Counted from the stretch's first letter, positions 15,794-26,432 are shown. The stretch: DNA of 64,000 bases from Sulfuriferula sp. (GCA_013140765.1 JABFSE010000010.1:62001-126000); one strand, 5' to 3'. Translations and numbers: made by a program. The notes: generated by a model from the letters alone, not told the origin.

Positions 15794-16581
15794 AGTCTCA
15801 GCCGAATGTGGTTAGCCGTATCGGGCATGGTGTCATTGACAGTATTTGGCGTTTAGGATCAGCGGCGCGGTTTTTAGGGCAGGTGTTGTGGCGTTCAGGG
15901 TTAAGCTGGCGGCGTTTTCAGCTGATTATGAATGAGGTTTACGCCAGCGGCGTGCTGTCGCTTATCATTATCGTGGTGTCGGGTTTGTTCGTGGGGATGG
16001 TGTTGGGTTTGCAAGGTTATCAAACTTTACAAACTTACGGCACGGAACAATCTTTGGGCGTATTGGTCGCATTGTCATTGGTACGTGAATTAGGTCCAGT
16101 CGTTGCTGCGTTATTATTCGCTAGTCGTGCAGGGTCGGCGATTACTGCTGAAGTTGGCTTAATGAAAACAACCGAGCAATTAAAAGCGATGGAGATGATG
16201 GCGGTTGATCCTATTGCCCGAGTTATCGCACCGCGTTTTTGGGCTGGTGTGATTTCCATGCCATTATTAGCTGCGATTTTTTCTATTGTGGGTGTGTTTG
16301 GCGGCTATTTGGTCGGCGTGGTGCTTATCGGTGTCGATGATGGCGCGTTCTGGTCGCAAATGCAGGCGGCTGTCGATGTGCGTAATGACGTGCTGAACGG
16401 CGTGATTAAAAGCGTGGTATTCGGTTTTGCGATTACCACGATTGCTTTATTTGAAGGTTATGATGCGATGCCGACTGCTGAAGGGATTTCGCGTGCGACC
16501 ACGCGTACAGTGGTAACGTCGTCGTTGGCCATACTGGCACTGGATTTTGTGCTGACGGCATTTATGTTTAAGGGGATTTAG
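15790..16581 (+). CDS. mlaE: MlaE, permease of the phospholipid ABC transporter
   Basis: A 263-residue inner-membrane permease of the MlaE/YrbE family. It has about five or six hydrophobic segments and the conserved block [21 protein letters not shown] in the middle. With MlaF and the hexameric MlaD it forms the lipid-transport channel. It starts inside the mlaF stop (ATGA) and is followed one base later by mlaD, consistent with strict co-translation. Confidence 0.93.
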   Translation: MKSQPNVVSRIGHGVIDSIWRLGSAARFLGQVLWRSGLSWRRFQLIMNEVYASGVLSLIIIVVSGLFVGMVLGLQGYQTLQTYGTEQSLGVLVALSLVRELGPVVAALLFASRAGSAITAEVGLMKTTEQLKAMEMMAVDPIARVIAPRFWAGVISMPLLAAIFSIVGVFGGYLVGVVLIGVDDGAFWSQMQAAVDVRNDVLNGVIKSVVFGFAITTIALFEGYDAMPTAEGISRATTRTVVTSSLAILALDFVLTAFMFKGI

Positions 16582-16582
16582 G

Positions 16583-17086
16583 ATGGAAAGAGCCAAGCTG
16601 GATTTTTGGGTGGGGCTATTCGTGCTGGCTGGGTTTGCCGCACTGTTGGGATTGGCACTCAAAGTGGGTAATATGAGCAGCTTTAGCAGTGCGCCTACTT
16701 ATAACGTACAAGCTGATTTTAATAATATAGGTAGCTTAAAAGTACGTGCGCCGATAAAAAGTGCAGGCGTGGTGGTGGGACGGGTGAGTGCTATTCGTTT
16801 TGATAACCAGAATTTTGAAGCAACCGTGACACTGACTTTGGATGGTCAATACCAGTTTCCTAAAGACACTTCAGCCGCTATTATGACTTCAGGGCTATTG
16901 GGCGAGCAATTTGTTGCCTTGGATGCGGGCGGCGATGTGAAAAACTTAGCAACTGGTGATAAAATCAAGATTACACAATCGGCTGTCGTGTTGGAAAACC
17001 TAATTAGCCAATTTTTATATAATAAAGCGTCAGATGCACCTAAGACGGATGCCGCGCAAACACCTACTCAAGGGACACAGCCATGA
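16583..17086 (+). CDS. mlaD: MlaD, MCE-domain lipid-binding protein
   Basis: A 167-residue protein with one N-terminal membrane helix (about residues 8-28) and a single MCE domain spanning about 38-116 (PTYNVQADFNNIGSLKVRAPIKS onward). It is anchored in the inner membrane with the domain in the periplasm, where six copies form the ring that passes lipids to MlaC. The final 20 residues are Pro/Thr/Ala-rich and disordered. Its TGA overlaps the ATG of the TolC-like gene. Confidence 0.92.
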   Translation: MERAKLDFWVGLFVLAGFAALLGLALKVGNMSSFSSAPTYNVQADFNNIGSLKVRAPIKSAGVVVGRVSAIRFDNQNFEATVTLTLDGQYQFPKDTSAAIMTSGLLGEQFVALDAGGDVKNLATGDKIKITQSAVVLENLISQFLYNKASDAPKTDAAQTPTQGTQP

Positions 17087-18435
17087 ATAAAACCTTAATT
17101 AGCTTAATAGTCGCCGCCGCCATAGCCAGCCCCGTGGCGCAAGCGCAAACCATCAGCTTAAATGATGCCATTACTATGAGCTTAAGCGCTGATCCACGCA
17201 TCAAAGAACGTGAGCAATTGGTCGAATCCGCGCGCGCTTTGCTCGATGAAGCACAGGGCAGTGATGGCTTACGCTTGAGTGCTAATGTGTTTATTGGTTT
17301 ATCCCCTCAAGTTAAGGGCGGTTTTTACCAAAATGGTGCAACCTCAGGCACGACTCCGCGCTCTGATGGACCGTTCCCTGGCGGTTTGTCTGATTGGACT
17401 TCATTGCAGTTTTCCATTATCAAGCCGCTTTATACTTTTGGTAAAATTGAGCATTACAGCGAAGCCGCGAAAGGCAACATAGATGTAAAACGCGGTGACG
17501 TGCGCATTAGCCAAGCGGATACGGTGATAGATGTCAAACGTGCTTATTACGGCTATTTAACTGCGCGTGACAGTCGTCGCTTGCTTGATGATGTGCAAAA
17601 AAAGCTAAATGACGCGCTCGCTCGTGTAGAACGTAACTTAAAAGCGGATAAAGGCGAATCTAAACAATCTGATTTGTACGCATTGCAAGCAGCAAACGGA
17701 ATGCTGGCAAAGTATTTAAGCCAAGCACAAGCAATAGAAAAAATCAGCTTGGATGGCTTAAAACTGCTAACGGGTGTGGGCTTGGATAGCAAGCTGGAAG
17801 TGGCTGACGACGGTATTACGCCAGTGGCATTGCCTACAGGGACGCTGGTTGATTTTGAAAACACTGCCGTCGCTAATCGTCCAGAAATGGCACAATTAGA
17901 AGCAGGTATGCGTGCCCGTCGCGCTTTGGTTGCGGCTAAAAAATCCGAGAGCTATCCTAACATTTACGCGGGTGTAATCGGGCAGGCAAATTACGCTTCA
18001 CGTCGTGACACCTTAAATAATCCCTATCTTTATGACCCATTTAATAACGCAGGTTTAACACCAGTGGTGGGTATGAAATGGGATGTTGTTCCTGCTGTCG
18101 CCAGCGCACAAGTTGCACAGGCACAAGCTGACTTAGAAGCATTGAACTACAAAACGCAATTTGCGCAAGCAGGTATTCCTTTTCAGGTAGCAGAAGCGTA
18201 TAACCAAGTGCAAGCGAATTATTATGCCCAGCAGCAATTAGCAATAGGGGCAATGGCGGGCAGACGCTGGATGATAGCGGCATTGGCAGACTTTAGTGCA
18301 GGCTTGGAAAAAGCCGACAAAGTCGCGGACGCATTAAAAACTTACGCATTGACACAGGCGGAGTATCTGCGCACTGTCAATGATTACAATATGAACGTTG
18401 CACAATTAAACCGTGCGATTGGTGAGACTAAATAA
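17083..18435 (+). CDS. TolC-family outer-membrane protein embedded in the mla operon
   Basis: A 450-residue protein with a Sec signal peptide (cleavage probably after AQA near residue 22) and the repeated helical TolC/OMF architecture. Members form outer-membrane trimers with a periplasmic tunnel. It sits between mlaD and mlaC with ATGA coupling upstream and one base before mlaC downstream, where many betaproteobacterial mla operons carry mlaA (established knowledge). That suggests it serves as the outer-membrane element of this lipid pathway, or that the operon drives export instead (inference). It is distinct from the CusC-like protein at 32579. Confidence 0.87.
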   Translation: MNKTLISLIVAAAIASPVAQAQTISLNDAITMSLSADPRIKEREQLVESARALLDEAQGSDGLRLSANVFIGLSPQVKGGFYQNGATSGTTPRSDGPFPGGLSDWTSLQFSIIKPLYTFGKIEHYSEAAKGNIDVKRGDVRISQADTVIDVKRAYYGYLTARDSRRLLDDVQKKLNDALARVERNLKADKGESKQSDLYALQAANGMLAKYLSQAQAIEKISLDGLKLLTGVGLDSKLEVADDGITPVALPTGTLVDFENTAVANRPEMAQLEAGMRARRALVAAKKSESYPNIYAGVIGQANYASRRDTLNNPYLYDPFNNAGLTPVVGMKWDVVPAVASAQVAQAQADLEALNYKTQFAQAGIPFQVAEAYNQVQANYYAQQQLAIGAMAGRRWMIAALADFSAGLEKADKVADALKTYALTQAEYLRTVNDYNMNVAQLNRAIGETK

Positions 18436-18436
18436 A

Positions 18437-19066
18437 ATGAAAACTTTTTTGACAGCTTGTTTATTGATGTTGGCAAGCACAATGAGTTATGCCGATGTGA
18501 TTGCACCCGATGTTTTAGTTAAAACGACGACGATAGATGTCACGACTATCTTAAAGCGCGACAAAGCTATTTTTGCCAATGATAGCCAAAAACTCTATGC
18601 ACTCATTGATGCTAAAGTATTGCCTAATTTTGATTTTAATCAGATGACTATGCTGGCAGTAGGGCGTTATTGGCGGCAAGCAAATCCTGCGCAACAGCAA
18701 GCCCTTAGCAAAGAGTTCCGCACTTTACTCGTGCGCACATATGCTAACGCGTTAGCGGAGTTTAATAATCAAGTGATTGAATACAAACCGTTTGTAATGG
18801 CGGCAAATGCAACCGATGCGACCGTGCAAACCCAAGTAAAGCAACCAGGTGCGCAACCTATACCGATAGATTACAGTATGGAAAAAACTGCCGCTGGTTG
18901 GAAAGTTTATGATGTGAGCATAGACGGCGTGAGCCTAGTTACTAACTACCGTGGTTCATTTGCGACTGAAATCCGTAATGCAGGTATCGATGGCTTAATC
19001 CGCACCTTGGCAACGCGTAATCAGCAAAATGCGCCTGTGGCATCCAAAACCAGCACGTCTAAATAA
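18437..19066 (+). CDS. mlaC: MlaC, periplasmic phospholipid carrier
   Basis: A 209-residue protein with a clear signal peptide (MKTFLTACLLMLASTMSYAD). The mature MlaC/Ttg2D domain is marked by MTMLAVGRYWRQANPAQQQA. MlaC shuttles a phospholipid between the outer-membrane complex and MlaD. A GTG at 18413 in the same frame would put charged residues before the signal peptide, so ATG 18437 is chosen. The gene follows the TolC-like stop by one base and precedes mlaB by three. Confidence 0.92.
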   Translation: MKTFLTACLLMLASTMSYADVIAPDVLVKTTTIDVTTILKRDKAIFANDSQKLYALIDAKVLPNFDFNQMTMLAVGRYWRQANPAQQQALSKEFRTLLVRTYANALAEFNNQVIEYKPFVMAANATDATVQTQVKQPGAQPIPIDYSMEKTAAGWKVYDVSIDGVSLVTNYRGSFATEIRNAGIDGLIRTLATRNQQNAPVASKTSTSK

Positions 19067-19069
19067 CAC

Positions 19070-19342
19070 ATGTCAGATGCTTATCAAGTCACAGGTGAAT
19101 TGACTTTACACTCAGCCAGCCGTCAATTAACGGCTGGTTTGGCGGCGGTTAAACAAGGCCGTACGGTATTTGATTTATCCGCTATCACCCAACTGGATTC
19201 AACAGCTTTAGCTTTTATTCTGGCTTGCCAGCGCATGGCACTGAAACAAAAAAGCACCTTGCGTTGTACAGGCATCCCTGTCAATCTGACAAATCTTGCA
19301 ACACTGTATGGCGTTGCGCCCTTAATTTTCCCTAATTTATAG
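19070..19342 (+). CDS. mlaB: MlaB, STAS-domain regulatory subunit
   Basis: A 90-residue single STAS domain. The central TVFDLSAITQLDSTALAF motif matches the region that contacts MlaF. It binds the ATPase and is needed for MlaFEDB activity. It lacks membrane segments. Its position after mlaC and before ibaG is the same as in other proteobacteria. Confidence 0.88.
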   Translation: MSDAYQVTGELTLHSASRQLTAGLAAVKQGRTVFDLSAITQLDSTALAFILACQRMALKQKSTLRCTGIPVNLTNLATLYGVAPLIFPNL

Positions 19343-19351
19343 CAAAAAATC

Positions 19352-20853
<1,502 letters not shown>

Positions 20854-20862
20854 GGAGGCGAG

Positions 20863-21498
20863 ATGATTACGATAGCTTTATCCAAAGGGCGCATTTTTCA
20901 GGAAACTTTACCGTTATTGGCAGCCGCAGGCATCATCCCTAACGAAGATCCTGATAAATCACGCAAGCTCATTATCGGAACCAATAAGCCGAATGTGCGC
21001 CTGATTATTATTCGTGCCACTGACGTACCAACCTACGTACAACACGGCGCGGCTGATTTGGGCATAGCGGGTAAAGACGTGCTCATAGAGCACGGCGGTG
21101 AAGGTTTATATCAGCCACTAGACTTAAAAATCGCCCGTTGCAAAATGATGGTAGCCGCCCATCCAGCATTCGATTATGAACAAGCTGTACGCCAAGGTGC
21201 GCGTTTGCGCGTGGCAACCAAATACTTGAATACTGCACGCGAATACTTCGCGGCTAAAGGTGTGCATGTCGATTTAATTAAATTATATGGCTCTATGGAG
21301 CTGGCACCGTTGGTCAAATTAGCCGATGTGATCGTCGATTTAGTCAGCAGTGGCAGTACATTGAAAGCCAATGGCTTAATCAGCGTCGCAGAAATCATGG
21401 ACATCAGCTCACGCTTAGTCGTCAATCAAGCCTCGCTTAAGCTCAAACGTGCTGAAATTCAGCCCATGCTGGATACCTTCGCACTCGCCGTTCAATAA
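20863..21498 (+). CDS. hisG: ATP phosphoribosyltransferase HisG, short form
   Basis: A 211-residue catalytic subunit of the short HisG type, which lacks the C-terminal regulatory domain and needs HisZ to form the active hetero-octamer. The motif [14 protein letters not shown], which binds PRPP, is present. It makes the first committed step of histidine synthesis. GGAGG at 20854-20858 gives the start. Instead of hisD, a GT9 gene follows three bases later, so hisG here is separated from the rest of the his pathway. Confidence 0.93.
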   Translation: MITIALSKGRIFQETLPLLAAAGIIPNEDPDKSRKLIIGTNKPNVRLIIIRATDVPTYVQHGAADLGIAGKDVLIEHGGEGLYQPLDLKIARCKMMVAAHPAFDYEQAVRQGARLRVATKYLNTAREYFAAKGVHVDLIKLYGSMELAPLVKLADVIVDLVSSGSTLKANGLISVAEIMDISSRLVVNQASLKLKRAEIQPMLDTFALAVQ

Positions 21499-21501
21499 AC
21501 C

Positions 21502-22569
21502 ATGCCATTAGATTTACCCAACGACCCCAGCATCCGCCGTATTTTAATCATCAAATGGAGTGCGTTGGGGGATTTAATCATGGCAACCAGCGTGATGGCA
21601 GACATAGCCCAGGCTTTTCCCAAGGCGCAGATTGATTTGAACACCTTGCCACCGTGGCATAAGCTATTTCAATACGATGCCCGTTTTAGCAACATTACTT
21701 ACATCAATGTGCGCCAACGCAAAGGCAAATGGCAGGCAATGTGGCAATGGATGCAAACCGTGCGTCGTGGGCGTTATGATTTAATTATTGATTTGCAAAC
21801 CACTGACAGATCACGCTTTATGTTGGGATTGTTACGGCTGACAGGCGGTGCGGCGCGATATTTAATCGGCAATAACTTACGCTGGCCATATCACATTAGT
21901 GCACCAGATGACTTTCCCAATCCCGCGCCTGTGCAACGTATGCGTGCAGGATTAAATGCCGCAGGTATCGCCACGACCCACCCGCGCCCAGTATTGCCTA
22001 TCTCGCCACATAACCAAGCACGCGCTCTGACATTCATGCAAACGCATGGCTTGCAAGAAAACCGCTACGCATTATTTTTCCCTGGTTGCCAAGCAGCAGG
22101 TTATTTGAAACGCTGGGGTGAAGAAAAGTATGCTGATCTTGCCCGCACGCTACTGCAGGGCGAAGTTGATCATGTTGTACTGATAGGTGGCAAAGATGAA
22201 ATAGATGACTGTCGGCGGATAACTGAACTGGTAGGGCAGGGGGTGGTGAATTTATGTGGCGAAACCGAAATACTGGACATCGTACCCTTAGCAAATACGG
22301 CCAAATTCATGTTTGGTAACGATACAGGGACAGCGCATATTGCCTCGGCCTCCAGTAAACAAATGGTCATCATCTGCGGCCCTACTGACCCGTATCGTGT
22401 CAAACCATTAGGCGATAATGTGGTAGCGGTACAAGCTGAAATGGCGTGCATGAACTGCTATTGCAAGCATCCGTGCGAACACCATTCGTGCATGAAAGCC
22501 ATCAACACCGAGCATGTAATGGCTATGTTGCAATATCATCATGCTGAAGTGATTATGGTGAAGCCATAA
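21502..22569 (+). CDS. Glycosyltransferase family 9 (heptosyltransferase-like)
   Basis: A 355-residue GT-B enzyme of family 9. The N-terminus (RRILIIKWSALGDLIMATSV) and the C-terminal FGNDTGTAHIASA motif match ADP-heptose transferases of the lipopolysaccharide core. A Cys-rich stretch near the end (MACMNCYCKHPCEHHSCM) is a metal-binding-like feature seen in some family members. Exact acceptor is unknown. It sits three bases after hisG and is the start of the surface-polysaccharide cluster that runs to 30128. Confidence 0.85.
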   Translation: MPLDLPNDPSIRRILIIKWSALGDLIMATSVMADIAQAFPKAQIDLNTLPPWHKLFQYDARFSNITYINVRQRKGKWQAMWQWMQTVRRGRYDLIIDLQTTDRSRFMLGLLRLTGGAARYLIGNNLRWPYHISAPDDFPNPAPVQRMRAGLNAAGIATTHPRPVLPISPHNQARALTFMQTHGLQENRYALFFPGCQAAGYLKRWGEEKYADLARTLLQGEVDHVVLIGGKDEIDDCRRITELVGQGVVNLCGETEILDIVPLANTAKFMFGNDTGTAHIASASSKQMVIICGPTDPYRVKPLGDNVVAVQAEMACMNCYCKHPCEHHSCMKAINTEHVMAMLQYHHAEVIMVKP

Positions 22570-22597
22570 AAAGTATTTAGCGTGAAATGAGATAGCT

Positions 22598-22648
22598 TTG
22601 TGACAAGCATGGATTGTTGTTATACTTTGATATAACTTATATGAGGTG
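22598..22648 (+). promoter_or_regulatory. Promoter, operator dyad and ribosome-binding site of mazEF
   Basis: TTGTGA (22598-22603) and TATACT (22621-22626) are 17 bases apart. Just downstream, a perfect inverted repeat ATATAA-C-TTATAT covers 22630-22642, followed by GAGGTG at 22643-22648 before the mazE ATG. Such a dyad is a plausible MazE/MazEF autorepression site (inference). Confidence 0.6.
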
Positions 22649-22653
22649 CTGTC

Positions 22654-22911
22654 ATGCATACGACGAATCTACGCAAAGTTGGCGGCTCAGTGATGCTGGT
22701 AGTACCGCCTGCGTTCTTAGAACAGCTGCACTTAAAAGCAGGCGAAAGTGTTGGGGTGGGGGTGGTCGATGGTCGCTTAATTATTGAACCTAAACCCAAG
22801 CCTCGCTATACACTCGCTGAATTACTGGCGATTTCCGATTACCCTTTAACACAAACAGCCGAAGAAAATGAGTGGGTCAACGCCCCCCCCGCTGGTGGCG
22901 AATTGCTATGA
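22654..22911 (+). CDS. mazE: MazE-type antitoxin
   Basis: An 85-residue antitoxin with an N-terminal AbrB/MazE swapped-hairpin DNA-binding domain (RKVGGSVMLVVPPAFLEQLHL) followed by a less ordered toxin-binding tail. It binds its own promoter and blocks MazF. Near the 3' end the coding sequence contains a run of eight C (22883-22890). The stop overlaps the mazF start by ATGA. Confidence 0.88.
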   Translation: MHTTNLRKVGGSVMLVVPPAFLEQLHLKAGESVGVGVVDGRLIIEPKPKPRYTLAELLAISDYPLTQTAEENEWVNAPPAGGELL

Positions 22912-23234
22912 AGCGTGGCGATATTTATTTGGTATCGTTGGATCCAAGTGCTGGGCATGAACAACGCGGTAGCCGCCCAGTGCTAATTGTCTCACCCACC
23001 GAATTCAACGAAGTGACTAAATTGCCTATCGTTTGCCCTATTACTAACGGCGGTGAATTTGCACAGCGCATTGGGCTTTCTGTCGCTATCTCAGGTATAA
23101 AAACAACAGGCGTAATTCGTTGTGATCAACCACGTGTGCTTGATCTCAATGCGCGTCATGCACGTAAGGTAGACAAATTGCCTGTGACGATTATGGATGA
23201 TGTATTGGCTAAGCTGGTGCTGCTTTTTGAATAA
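22908..23234 (+). CDS. mazF: MazF-type endoribonuclease toxin
   Basis: A 108-residue PemK/MazF toxin. The family motifs are seen: GDIYLVSLDPSAGHEQRGSR near the N-terminus, PVLIVSPTEFN, and the CDQPRVLD segment. MazF cleaves single-stranded RNA at short motifs; the exact site cannot be predicted. The frame is open upstream of the ATG to 22872, but the start at 22908 with ATGA coupling fits MazF proteins. It lies inside the polysaccharide cluster. Confidence 0.9.
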   Translation: MKRGDIYLVSLDPSAGHEQRGSRPVLIVSPTEFNEVTKLPIVCPITNGGEFAQRIGLSVAISGIKTTGVIRCDQPRVLDLNARHARKVDKLPVTIMDDVLAKLVLLFE

Positions 23235-23242
23235 ATAACCAT

Positions 23243-24058
23243 CTAGCAAGGTTTGTCGGATTCATAAACAGGCGGATTATCAGGTGCGCCAGGTGGCATC
23301 ATGGTTTTGCCATAGCGTTTGCGCTGATGATATTCGTATAACTTGGCGTATTTCAGAAATACATAAAACGCGCCGCAAAATGAAGTAATAAATCCACCCC
23401 AGCCATTCATAAAAGCACGCTTGAAAAAGTAGGCGCGTAAAAAATAGAACGGTGGGTAAAACACCAGCATCCAAGGGTTAGGGCGCGTGCCTTTAGCGAC
23501 TTTGTCCTTTACTAATCCTGTAGAATAGGCATTTAATTTACTCACTTTGACATCAATATCCGTCTCGCCGTAGTGGTAAAATACCGCATCGAGGCTTTTA
23601 ATCACGCCATCCACTTTAGGCGCGGCGTGGATGGGCATATCGGTAATATGTCCTTTATCCTTACGGAACAAACGTAAGAATTTATTGAGACGGGTATGCG
23701 GATTATTCATGCGCCAGAACATTTGCTCTAAGCGTGGAATATCATAGCCATCTGCGGTAGGTTGTTTAAGTATTTCGCGGATTTCCTGTTGCGCTTCGAG
23801 TGAAAGTGCTTCATCAGCATCGAGCAGCAATACCCACAGATGCGTGGTTTTAGTGAGTGCGAGTTGCTTTTGTTTGCCGTAGCCCAAAAACGGGTGATGA
23901 AAAATTTGGCAGCCATATTGTTCGGCGATTGCCAAGGTCTTGTCTGTGCTACCCGAATCCAGCAACACGATTTCGTCTGCCCATTTGACGCTCTCCAGAC
24001 AACTGGCTAAAGTACGATCGTTGTTAAAAGTGGTGACGAAAGCGGATAGTTTTTCCAT
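23243..24058 (-). CDS. Glycosyltransferase family 2 (WaaE/KdtX-like)
   Basis: A 271-residue GT-A enzyme if begun at the ATG encoding MEKLSAFVTTFNN. The frame is open further upstream to 24223 but that extension overlaps the next gene's promoter and looks random. Nucleotide-sugar-binding motifs are ADEIVLLDSGSTD near residues 27-39 and LLLDADEAL (the DxD motif) further on. The C-terminal hydrophobic part (WMLVFYPPFYFLRAYFFK) suggests membrane association. Members such as WaaE add glucose or similar sugars to the inner lipopolysaccharide core. Confidence 0.85.
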   Translation of the reverse strand: MEKLSAFVTTFNNDRTLASCLESVKWADEIVLLDSGSTDKTLAIAEQYGCQIFHHPFLGYGKQKQLALTKTTHLWVLLLDADEALSLEAQQEIREILKQPTADGYDIPRLEQMFWRMNNPHTRLNKFLRLFRKDKGHITDMPIHAAPKVDGVIKSLDAVFYHYGETDIDVKVSKLNAYSTGLVKDKVAKGTRPNPWMLVFYPPFYFLRAYFFKRAFMNGWGGFITSFCGAFYVFLKYAKLYEYHQRKRYGKTMMPPGAPDNPPVYESDKPC

Positions 24059-24114
24059 GATGCACGTACAAATTAAAAAGTGTGCATGACTATACCATAT
24101 TGAGGATGTGTAAG

Positions 24115-25161
24115 ATGAAAGTGCTGCATGTAATTGGCTCAGTGGGTGTGGGCGGGGCGGAGAAACATGTGCTGGATTTGTGTCTGCAACAGCAAGCACT
24201 GGGGCTGGCTGTGCATGTGGCATTGCCTGCAGTCGGCGCGTTGAGTGCTACTTTAGTACAGCATCATATTGCTTATACCATAGTCCGTGCAGGCAGTCGT
24301 TGGCATCCGTGGGCTTTATGGTCGTTGCGATGCGCCATTAAAGACGCGCAACCTGACATTATCCACGCCCATATGCTCAAATCCGCGACGATGGTCGGTC
24401 GCGTCAACCGCCATATACCCTGTGTAGCCACCGCGCACAACATCGTCAAACACACCAGCCCGTTTGTCCATTGCCAGCATGTTATTTGTGTATCTGAAAT
24501 GGTACGCGATAGTCTGTGCCAATTAGGCTACCCGCCAGAAAAATGCAGTGTGATACACAATGCCGTCGAAACCCATGCTTTCAGCACAGCCAAGCGAGAT
24601 GCTGTACGTCATCAAATGGGCTGGCAAGATGCACTAATAGTTAGCTGTGTGGCACGGTTAGTGCCTGCCAAAGGGCAAGTCTATGCGATTCAGGCATTGC
24701 CTGAGCTGGTGCAGGTCATACCCAATCTCAAATTAGTGTTAATCGGTGACGGCGGCGATCGTCATAAGCTGGAACAGCTTGCCGATACGCTCAACGTAAG
24801 CCAGCACATCGAGATGCTAGGCGCGCGAGCCGATGTGACCGACTTACTGGCGGCGACTGATATTTACTTGCAACCCAGTATTAAAGAAGGCTTCTGTATC
24901 GCTTTTTTAGAAGCCATGGCGACGGGGCTGGCATGTATAGGCACACAAACTGGCGCGATACCCAGTATGGTGGCAAATGATAGCGGCATACTCATCCCCC
25001 CCGCCGATGTGCCCGCTATTGTGGATACGGTGTTGCGGCTTACTCAGGATCTGGCATTACGCAAGCTATATGCGCAAGCGGCTAAAACTACCGCTAATAC
25101 GGTTTTTAGCCCAGAGAGGCAAGCTGAAGAGACTGTGGCAGTATATCAGTCTTTAGTTTGA
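24115..25161 (+). CDS. Glycosyltransferase family 4
   Basis: A 348-residue GT-B retaining glycosyltransferase. The N-terminus MKVLHVIGSVGVGGAEKH is typical of family 4, and the C-terminal EGFCIAFLEAMATGL motif binds the sugar nucleotide. GAGG at 24102-24105 supports the ATG at 24115 rather than the in-frame ATG at 24106. It is divergent from the WaaE-like gene, and its last 16 bases overlap the convergent O-antigen ligase gene. Confidence 0.87.
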   Translation: MKVLHVIGSVGVGGAEKHVLDLCLQQQALGLAVHVALPAVGALSATLVQHHIAYTIVRAGSRWHPWALWSLRCAIKDAQPDIIHAHMLKSATMVGRVNRHIPCVATAHNIVKHTSPFVHCQHVICVSEMVRDSLCQLGYPPEKCSVIHNAVETHAFSTAKRDAVRHQMGWQDALIVSCVARLVPAKGQVYAIQALPELVQVIPNLKLVLIGDGGDRHKLEQLADTLNVSQHIEMLGARADVTDLLAATDIYLQPSIKEGFCIAFLEAMATGLACIGTQTGAIPSMVANDSGILIPPADVPAIVDTVLRLTQDLALRKLYAQAAKTTANTVFSPERQAEETVAVYQSLV

Positions 25162-26420
25162 GGCTGTTGTTGGCTTAATGTTGCGAAAAATATAGCCAGC
25201 ATCCACCAAGTCATGGCTGATAATACGCTGGCATAAAACCCTATACCAGCGTTGATAGGCATAGTTGCCGCTAATACAGCAATACCAAATGGCACCGCAT
25301 GATGGTTATGTTGACGGACTGCTTGCCAGGTTAGTTTAATAATAAGGAATAAAAAAGCAAAATAGCCAATGACACCTATAATTCCTGTTTCCACTAATAC
25401 CTCTAGGAAAATTTGATGTGGATGATTTGGGCCCATATTAGGATTCATTTTTAGGAATACATCGTCTTTTTCAGCATATGGCGGGTAAGCATAACGAAAA
25501 CCGCGTGGCCCAACACCATTGATTAAATGGTCTCGGCTCATTTTCAGTGCAACTATCCATATAGGTAAACGTATGCTGGTTGCGGCATTTACTTTATCAT
25601 AGTTACCACTAAACAAGCCCGCAGTCGCTTCAACTTTGTGTTGGAAGGGGGGGTAGTGATACAAACCAAAACTCAACGGTATGATAAGGGTAGTAACAAT
25701 AACTAAATACTTCTTTATATTGCGTTGCGGATTCGTGTAATACATATACACAGCAAAACCTACCATGCTCGCGGCATATATTCCCCAAGATGCACGACTA
25801 CCTGATAGCAAAACAACAGCTGTATAAGGTGCGAGTAATAGCCAATACATCCAACCCAATCGACCAGCTTTGGCTAATTGGCGCACTTTTTCAAAGTAAA
25901 TCGCACCAAAAGGTGCTATCCATAATCCCAGCGATAATTTTGGATAAAATAAGCCACTAATTCGATCACCTATCATCGGTGAGCCTAATAGATTACTACC
26001 TGTCGCCGCTTGTAATAAAGCATCAATAACAACCAAGGTGAACATGGCAAATATAGCGGTATAGAGCTTGGTTTGGTGTTCGGTTTTTGACAGTGCATAA
26101 GTAGCAAACAGAATTGCAAATGGAAAACGTAAGAAAGCTAGCGCAGTACTGGCAGTAGGCTCTAACATCACCGCATCAGGTAGGGCTATTGCAATGGGTA
26201 TCCAGATACAAGCAAAAATGATAAGTGCCCAACGCATGTTGAAGCTATGCAAGGCCGCGCGTCCTTCTTTTGCTAACAAAACCATCCCACCTATCGCCAT
26301 GAGTGCCAAAGGAACTTCAAACCCCTTGCCAAATGGCATGGCAAACACAAATAAGGCTATCACCCACCAGCCATAATTAAGGGTAAAGTGTGTAAATTTA
26401 GAATTTGATGAGGTGTGCAT
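25146..26420 (-). CDS. O-antigen ligase family membrane protein (WaaL-like)
   Basis: A 424-residue polytopic membrane protein with about 10-12 hydrophobic segments and a large periplasmic loop. In the loop, a RDHLINGVGPRGFRYAYPPYAE stretch followed by NPNMGPNHPHQIFLEVLVETG matches the Wzy_C/WaaL domain, including the essential His of the NHPHN-like motif. Such enzymes attach undecaprenyl-linked O-antigen to lipid A-core in the periplasm; an O-antigen polymerase is the main alternative. It heads or ends a minus-strand polysaccharide operon reaching back to 30128. Confidence 0.85.
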   Translation of the reverse strand: MHTSSNSKFTHFTLNYGWWVIALFVFAMPFGKGFEVPLALMAIGGMVLLAKEGRAALHSFNMRWALIIFACIWIPIAIALPDAVMLEPTASTALAFLRFPFAILFATYALSKTEHQTKLYTAIFAMFTLVVIDALLQAATGSNLLGSPMIGDRISGLFYPKLSLGLWIAPFGAIYFEKVRQLAKAGRLGWMYWLLLAPYTAVVLLSGSRASWGIYAASMVGFAVYMYYTNPQRNIKKYLVIVTTLIIPLSFGLYHYPPFQHKVEATAGLFSGNYDKVNAATSIRLPIWIVALKMSRDHLINGVGPRGFRYAYPPYAEKDDVFLKMNPNMGPNHPHQIFLEVLVETGIIGVIGYFAFLFLIIKLTWQAVRQHNHHAVPFGIAVLAATMPINAGIGFYASVLSAMTWWMLAIFFATLSQQQPQTKD

Positions 26421-26432
26421 AAAGTGCCTTAT

